A DNA stretch of 64,000 nucleotides, from assembly GCF_000373645.1 (NCBI RefSeq), contig NZ_KB892079.1:124001-188000 (forward strand), written 5' to 3'. Source of the DNA: Streptomyces sp. ATexAB-D23. GTDB taxonomy: Bacteria > Actinomycetota > Actinomycetes > Streptomycetales > Streptomycetaceae. Within the stretch, counting starts at the first letter, position 1, and each line of letters opens with the position of its first letter. Under the pieces are notes generated by a model. The model was not told the origin of the DNA. It saw nothing but the letters and a program-made list of their open reading frames with translations, and made no database searches. This document shows, piece by piece, positions 59,735 to 64,000 of the stretch. Made by a program: the position numbers and the translations under genes.

Positions 59735-60531
59735 CGCCGGGGTCGTCCTCCTTCATGGACTTCCTGTCCGACCAGGCGCCCGGGATGCTGCCGGGCAACC
59801 GGCAGACGCCGCCCATGAAGGGGGCCATCGAGGCGCCCCACGGCACGACGATCGTGGCGGCCACCTTCCCCGGCGGTGTCGTGCTCGCCGGGGACCGGCG
59901 GGCGACCATGGGCAACATGATCGCGCAGCGCGACATCGAGAAGGTCTTCCCGGCCGACGAGTACTCGGCCGTGGGCATCGCCGGTACGGCCGGTCTCGCC
60001 GTGGAGATGGTCAAGCTCTTCCAGCTGGAGCTGGAGCACTTCGAGAAGGTGGAAGGCGCCCAGCTCTCCCTGGAGGGCAAGGCGAACCGGCTCTCCACGA
60101 TGATCCGCAGCAATCTGGCGATGGCCATGCAGGGCCTGGCCGTCGTCCCGCTCTTCGCCGGCTTCGATGTCGACAGGGGGCGCGGGCGGATCTTCAGCTA
60201 CGACGTCACCGGCGGGCGTTCCGAGGAGCACGGGTACGCCTCCACCGGCTCCGGCTCGATCTTCGCCCGTGGCTCGATGAAGAAGCTCTACCGCGAGGAC
60301 CTGACGGAGGAGCAGGCGCTCACCCTGGTCGTCCAGGCGCTGTACGACGCGGCGGACGACGACTCGGCGACCGGCGGCCCGGACGTGGCCCGGCGGATCT
60401 ACCCGATCGTCACCGTCATCACCGACGAGGGCTTCCGGCGGCTGACCGAGGCGGATTCCGCCGAGATCGCGCGCTCGATTCTGGAACGCCGCCTGGAACA
60501 GCCCGACGGCCCGCGCGCCGCGCTGCTCTGA
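59686..60531 (+). CDS. prcB: Proteasome beta subunit (catalytic)
   Basis: GTG 59686 follows a strong GGAGGG at 6-base spacing. The 281-aa precursor has a propeptide of 53 residues removed at HG|TTIVAATF, exposing Thr54 as nucleophile. GVVLAGDRRATMG and a Lys in EKVFPADEY complete the Ntn-hydrolase site. Fourteen beta subunits form the inner rings of the 20S core, which degrades pupylated proteins fed by ARC. It overlaps the endonuclease VII-like frame and precedes prcA by 59 bp. Confidence 0.95.
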   Translation: MEANTRSTGRLPAAFLTPGSSSFMDFLSDQAPGMLPGNRQTPPMKGAIEAPHGTTIVAATFPGGVVLAGDRRATMGNMIAQRDIEKVFPADEYSAVGIAGTAGLAVEMVKLFQLELEHFEKVEGAQLSLEGKANRLSTMIRSNLAMAMQGLAVVPLFAGFDVDRGRGRIFSYDVTGGRSEEHGYASTGSGSIFARGSMKKLYREDLTEEQALTLVVQALYDAADDDSATGGPDVARRIYPIVTVITDEGFRRLTEADSAEIARSILERRLEQPDGPRAALL

Positions 60532-60590
60532 GCGTTCGTATCCAGGCCTCTTCGATGCTCCTGCCACTGACAGAAAGGGACGGATAGCCG

Positions 60591-61436
60591 GTGTCGACGC
60601 CGTTCTATGTCTCACCTCAGCAGGCCATGGCCGACCGGGCGGAATACGCCCGGAAGGGCATCGCCCGTGGTCGCAGCCTGGTTGTGCTGCAGTACGCCGA
60701 CGGAATTGTGTTCGTCGGCGAGAACCCGTCCCGCGCGCTGCACAAGTTCAGCGAGATCTATGACCGGATCGGCTTCGCCGCGGCCGGTAAGTACAACGAG
60801 TACGAGAACCTCCGCATCGGCGGAGTGCGCTATGCGGATCTGCGTGGATACACCTATGACCGTGACGATGTGACCGCGCGTGGACTGGCGAACGTCTACG
60901 CGCAGACGCTCGGCACCATTTTCTCCAGTGCGGCCGAGAAACCGTACGAGGTGGAACTGGTGGTCGCCGAGGTCGGCTCGGAGCCGGAGGGCGACCAGAT
61001 CTACCGGCTGCCGCACGACGGCTCGATCGTGGACGAGCACGGCTCGGTCGCGGTCGGCGGCAACGCGGAACAGATCAGTACGTTCCTGGATCAGCGCCAC
61101 CGTGACGGGATGTCGCTCGCCGAGGCGCTGAAGCTGGCGGTGCAGGCGCTGTCCCGAGACCCCAACGGCAGCGAGCGGGAGATCCCCGCCGAGCGGCTGG
61201 AGGTCGCGGTCCTGGACCGTACGAGGCCGCAGCAGCGCAAGTTCAAGCGGATCGTCGGCCGGCAGCTGGCCCGGCTGCTGGAGGCGGACGCCTCGGCCTC
61301 GACGCCGACGGACGCCCCGTCCGACACGGAGGACGGCGACGGCGCGGACACCCCCGCGGCCACGGCGGACCCGAAGGGTGCCAAGGGCGCGAAGGGTACG
61401 AGCGACACCACCGATTCCGGCGGGGACGTGGAGTAG
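60591..61436 (+). CDS. prcA: Proteasome alpha subunit
   Basis: GTG 60591 gives 281 aa. The N-terminus begins STPFYVSPQQAMADRAEYARKGIARG, the H0 gate helix of alpha subunits, and there is no catalytic Thr. The core has GIVFVGENPSRALHKFSE and GFAAAGKYNEYENL. A disordered Asp/Ala/Lys tail of about 45 residues follows. Alpha rings cap the chamber and receive the ARC C-terminus. A hairpin follows, and the next plus-strand gene of the pathway, pafA, is displaced by a LacI/MFS pair. Confidence 0.95.
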   Translation: MSTPFYVSPQQAMADRAEYARKGIARGRSLVVLQYADGIVFVGENPSRALHKFSEIYDRIGFAAAGKYNEYENLRIGGVRYADLRGYTYDRDDVTARGLANVYAQTLGTIFSSAAEKPYEVELVVAEVGSEPEGDQIYRLPHDGSIVDEHGSVAVGGNAEQISTFLDQRHRDGMSLAEALKLAVQALSRDPNGSEREIPAERLEVAVLDRTRPQQRKFKRIVGRQLARLLEADASASTPTDAPSDTEDGDGADTPAATADPKGAKGAKGTSDTTDSGGDVE

Positions 61437-61467
61437 CGGTTCGCTCCGCCCTCGCGGCGACGCTCCG

Positions 61468-61500
61468 GCCCCGGTCCGCCTTTCCCGGGCGGGCCGGGGC
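61468..61500. terminator. Terminator between prcA and the convergent LacI gene
   Basis: A 13-bp stem with one G:T-type mismatch (GCCCCGGTCCGCC / GGCGGGCCGGGGC) and a 7-nt loop (61481-61487) lies just before the stop of the opposing gene. Confidence 0.78.
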
Positions 61501-61504
61501 TCCG

Positions 61505-62542
61505 TCATGCGGTCGGAGGGCCGGGCGGCGGGGCCGATGATCCCCGGACGACCAGCCGCACCGGCAGGCTGCCCGGCTGGGCCCGTCGGCCGGCCAGGAC
61601 GGCCAGCAGGGCGGCCATGCCGCGCTCGCCGACCTGTTCGGCGGGCAGTTGCACGGTGGTCAGTTCCGGCTCCACGGCCGTGGCCAGGGCCAGATCGTCG
61701 AAGCCGGTGACCGAGAGGTCGTCCGGCACCCGCAGCCCGAACCGGCGGGCGGCCTTGCAGGCACCCGCCGCCAGGATGTCGTCGTCGCACACGACCGCGG
61801 TGGGCCGGGTCCCCGGAAGCGCCAGCGCGTGCTCCGCCGCCTCGCGCCCCGCCCGTACGTCCAGCGCGGCGGACGCGGTGCGCACCTCGGTGCCCGGGAC
61901 CTCGCGCAGCGCCGTGTGCAGGGCTTCGGCGCGGGCCGTGAACGTCCAGGTGTCGACGGCCGACGCGAGGTGGAGGAAGCGGCGGTGGCCGAGGGCGAGC
62001 AGGTGGCGGGCCACCTGGCGCATCCCGTCGGCGATGTCGAGGTTGACCCGGGCGGCGGGGCCGGGCGCCGAGGGGTCGCTGTCCAGCATCACCAGCGGGA
62101 CGTCCGCGCCGTGCAGGGCGTCGAGCGCGTCGGCGGCCATGGACGAGGCGATGACCCCGTCCAGCGCGGCGCGTGCCGAGGGGAAGGGGTCGCGGGCCGG
62201 GCCCGTGCCGTCGGGCGAGGGGTAGAGGACGACCCCGAAGCCGTGCTCGGCGGCGACCGCGGCGGCTCCGGTGTAGACCCGGGCGAAGAACTCGTTGGTG
62301 AGGGCGGGGACGACCAGGAGGGCCGTCCGGGTGCGGCCCAGGCGCAGATTGCGGGCGGCGAGGTTGGGCCGGTAGCCGAGACCGCGGGCGGTGTCGCGCA
62401 CCCGTGCGGCGGTGGTCTCGGAGACCCTGCCCCGCCATTTCTCGCCGAGGACCAGGGAGACCGTGGCCTGGGAGACGCCTGCGGCCCGCGCCACGTCGCG
62501 GCTGGTGGGCCGGGGCGGGCCGGGCGGTGCTGGGCTGGTCAC
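61505..62542 (-). CDS. LacI-family transcriptional regulator
   Basis: GTG 62542 is chosen because GGAGG stands 5 bases upstream; an upstream ATG (62599) would add a Pro-rich stretch without a ribosome site. The 345-aa product has a LacI helix-turn-helix (TSRDVARAAGVSQATVSLVL) with the hinge YRPNLAARNL, and a sugar-binding core (TALLVVPALTNEFFARVY, ILAAGACKAARRFG, LSVTGFDDLALA). It is divergent from an MFS gene and likely controls it through the inverted repeat at 62602-62628. Confidence 0.9.
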   Translation of the reverse strand: MTSPAPPGPPRPTSRDVARAAGVSQATVSLVLGEKWRGRVSETTAARVRDTARGLGYRPNLAARNLRLGRTRTALLVVPALTNEFFARVYTGAAAVAAEHGFGVVLYPSPDGTGPARDPFPSARAALDGVIASSMAADALDALHGADVPLVMLDSDPSAPGPAARVNLDIADGMRQVARHLLALGHRRFLHLASAVDTWTFTARAEALHTALREVPGTEVRTASAALDVRAGREAAEHALALPGTRPTAVVCDDDILAAGACKAARRFGLRVPDDLSVTGFDDLALATAVEPELTTVQLPAEQVGERGMAALLAVLAGRRAQPGSLPVRLVVRGSSAPPPGPPTA

Positions 62543-62601
62543 GCGGGCCTCCGGGCCGGTCGGGGCAGGCCCGTGCGGTGGACCTGAGGACGGGCTCATG
62601 G

Positions 62602-62628
62602 TACGTATGAACCCGGTAGTTATACGTA
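62602..62628. promoter_or_regulatory. Inverted repeat operator between LacI and MFS genes
   Basis: TACGTAT (62602-62608) and ATACGTA (62622-62628) form a 7-bp inverted repeat, 13 bases apart. It is located between the two divergent starts, in the only AT-rich stretch of the gap. Confidence 0.5.
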
Positions 62629-62672
62629 AAACCTCGCCGCCCGAACGGGCTTCCGGGGGAGAGGGGCGGGAC

Positions 62673-63932
62673 ATGGCCGCGGGATATCTGGACATCCTCA
62701 GGGCGCGGCACGCCGCCCGGCTGCTGACGGGCACCCTGGTGGGCCGGCTGCCCAACGGCACCGCCAACATCGCGATCGTCCTGTTCATCCGGGCCGAGGG
62801 CGGCAGCTACACGCTCGCGGGCGCGCTCGCCGCGGTCTACGGGCTGGGCACGGCGGCCGGGCAGCCACTGCTGGGCCGCGCGGTGGACCTGTACGGGCAG
62901 CCGCGCGTCCAATTGCCCGCCGCCGTCCTGTCCGCCCTCGGCATGGCCGTGCTCGCCGTGGCGGGCATCGGCCTCCTCCCGCTCGCCTACGCGGCGGTGG
63001 CCGTGGCCGGTGTCTTCACCCCGCCGCTGGAGGGCGGCCTGCGGGCCCTGTGGCCGAGCGTGCTGGGCCGCGAGGACCGGGTGCACCGGGCCTACGCCAT
63101 GGACGCGGTCGCCCAGGAGATCATGTTCACGGCCGGACCGCTCCTCGTGACGCTCCTGGTCGCCCTCTGGTCGCCGGCCGCCGCCCTGCTCGTCATCAAC
63201 GCGATCGGCGTACTCGGCGCCCTGTCCGTCGTGCTCTCCGAGCCCTCCCGGACCTGGCGCTCGGCCCCGCGCGAGGCGCACTGGCTGGGCGCGCTGCGCT
63301 CGCCCGGTCTGCTGGCGCTGCTCGGCTCGTTCTTCTTCGTCGGGCTGGCGCTGGGCTCCATCACCGTGGCCGGCATCGCGTACGCCGACGACCACGGCCG
63401 GGAGTCCGTCTACGGCTGGCTGATGGCAGCCCTGGGGCTCGGCGCGCTGATCGGCGGGCTGGTGTACGGGGCGCGGCAGTGGGCCGGGGCGCCGGAGCGC
63501 CGGCTGCGGGTGATCGTGGCGCTGCTCGCGCTGGGCTACCTGCCGCTGATGCTGACGCCCGGAGTGGTCGCGATGACCGCGCTGGCGGCCGTCGCCGGGG
63601 TGTTCCTCGCGCCGGCCATCGCGTGCTCCTTCATCGTCGTCGACCGGCACGCCCCGCGCGGCACGGTGACGGAGGCGTTCTCGTGGCTCGTGACCACCTT
63701 CGGGGTGGGCGCGGCCGCGGGGACGGCGGTGGCCGGCCCGGCGGTGGAGCTGGGCGGGACTGCCTGGAGCTTCGCCGTCGCGGGGGCCGGTGGAGTGGCC
63801 GCGCTGGCCGTTCTCCTGGCCACCGGAAAGGTCCTCGCAGCTCCCGCCCGCACCGCCGTAGCGGTGCGAGGATCGGAAAATGATCGAAACGGTGCCGTCG
63901 AACCCGGTTTCAGCTCGGGCCATCAGGCGTAA
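62673..63932 (+). CDS. Major facilitator superfamily transporter
   Basis: ATG 62673, with GGGAGAGGGG upstream, gives 419 aa. About 12 hydrophobic helices are visible, with the MFS motif-A-like loop GRAVDLYGQPR after helix 2 and a matching repeat in the second half (GARQWAGAPERRL). It is of the drug-efflux type in layout; the substrate is unknown. It is presumably controlled by the divergent LacI protein. The pair is inserted between prcA and pafA, which I recall as a normal arrangement in Streptomyces. Confidence 0.88.
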   Translation: MAAGYLDILRARHAARLLTGTLVGRLPNGTANIAIVLFIRAEGGSYTLAGALAAVYGLGTAAGQPLLGRAVDLYGQPRVQLPAAVLSALGMAVLAVAGIGLLPLAYAAVAVAGVFTPPLEGGLRALWPSVLGREDRVHRAYAMDAVAQEIMFTAGPLLVTLLVALWSPAAALLVINAIGVLGALSVVLSEPSRTWRSAPREAHWLGALRSPGLLALLGSFFFVGLALGSITVAGIAYADDHGRESVYGWLMAALGLGALIGGLVYGARQWAGAPERRLRVIVALLALGYLPLMLTPGVVAMTALAAVAGVFLAPAIACSFIVVDRHAPRGTVTEAFSWLVTTFGVGAAAGTAVAGPAVELGGTAWSFAVAGAGGVAALAVLLATGKVLAAPARTAVAVRGSENDRNGAVEPGFSSGHQA

Positions 63933-63941
63933 TGTTCAGTC

Positions 63942-64000
63942 ATGGACCGCCGCATTTTCGGGCTGGAGAACGAGTACGGCGTCACGTGCACGTTCAGGGG
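63942..64000 (+). CDS. pafA: Pup-protein ligase PafA, 5' end only
   Basis: ATG 63942 begins MDRRIFGLENEYGVTC, the strongly conserved N-terminus of PafA with the metal-binding E9 and E11 (GLENEYG). The window ends after 19 complete codons. PafA uses ATP to join Pup-Glu to substrate lysines. It completes the pathway with dop, pup, arc and prcBA. It begins 9 bp after the MFS stop. Confidence 0.9.
   Translation, partial: MDRRIFGLENEYGVTCTFR

Noticed and set aside
60612..63923. A minus-strand open frame of about 1100 codons across prcA, the LacI gene and the MFS gene
   Set aside because: It crosses several well-defined genes and is Arg/Pro/Gly-rich without family motifs; it is a GC-bias artefact.

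Overview
The window is high-GC DNA (roughly 70% or more by eye, with strong third-position G/C bias). Its gene content is that of a Streptomyces chromosome: a chaplin pair for aerial growth, the mycothiol ligase MshC, a gylR-glycerol operon, a complete Pup-proteasome locus and many GTG starts preceded by GGAGG-type ribosome sites. Order and content from about 15 kb onward look like conserved core chromosome. The genus is inferred from gene content; no 16S gene is present.

Left, about 1-14.95 kb, is an accessory block. A train of five complete plus-strand genes (152-7688), preceded by the tail of a sixth, is linked throughout by 4-11 bp start/stop overlaps. It encodes an Hsp70/actin-fold ATPase without a substrate domain, a secreted and membrane-anchored von Willebrand A protein, a small radical SAM protein of the activating-enzyme type, a coiled-coil protein and a large protein with two CbbX/SpoVK-type AAA+ modules. 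A convergent coiled-coil gene follows. Then comes a two-gene unit of a 109-aa trypsin-co-occurring (Trypco1-like) protein and a 1494-aa trypsin / P-loop NTPase / tetratricopeptide protein. A PadR-methyltransferase fusion with a palindromic promoter, a strong bidirectional terminator and a tRNA-Leu(GAG) close the block. This is the most likely place for an undescribed system.

From 15.3 to 29.4 kb: an M20 peptidase, chpH- and chpC-type chaplins, DUF5703 and other conserved proteins, a RecD-like protein whose ATPase motifs look degenerate, an aldo/keto reductase, an F420-type LLM oxidoreductase under a perfect TetR-like palindrome, a ferritin-like protein, CorA, a histidine phosphatase, the DUF3090 / SCO1664-family pair and mshC.

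From 29.4 to 40.6 kb: a secreted GH31 glycosidase with a C-terminal NPCBM domain, a PAC2 protein, and an L-fuconate-type sugar-acid operon (dehydratase, SDR, ABC binding protein, ATPase, permease) followed by a convergent FadR-type regulator. ACATC-n-GATGT sites sit in front of both the operon and the regulator.

From 40.6 to 45.7 kb: the minus-strand gylR-glpF-glpK-glpD glycerol locus, with a shared near-palindrome before gylR and before glpF. From 45.9 to 55.4 kb: metH, a HAD hydrolase, a NarL-type response regulator, a RecB-like Fe-S nuclease, an M50 protease with CBS domains, TrmI, a small secreted protein and a ferredoxin. From 55.6 kb to the right end: the pupylation/proteasome locus arc-dop-pup-(endonuclease VII-like)-prcB-prcA, a divergent LacI/MFS pair, and the first 59 bases of pafA. 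Pup ends in GGE.
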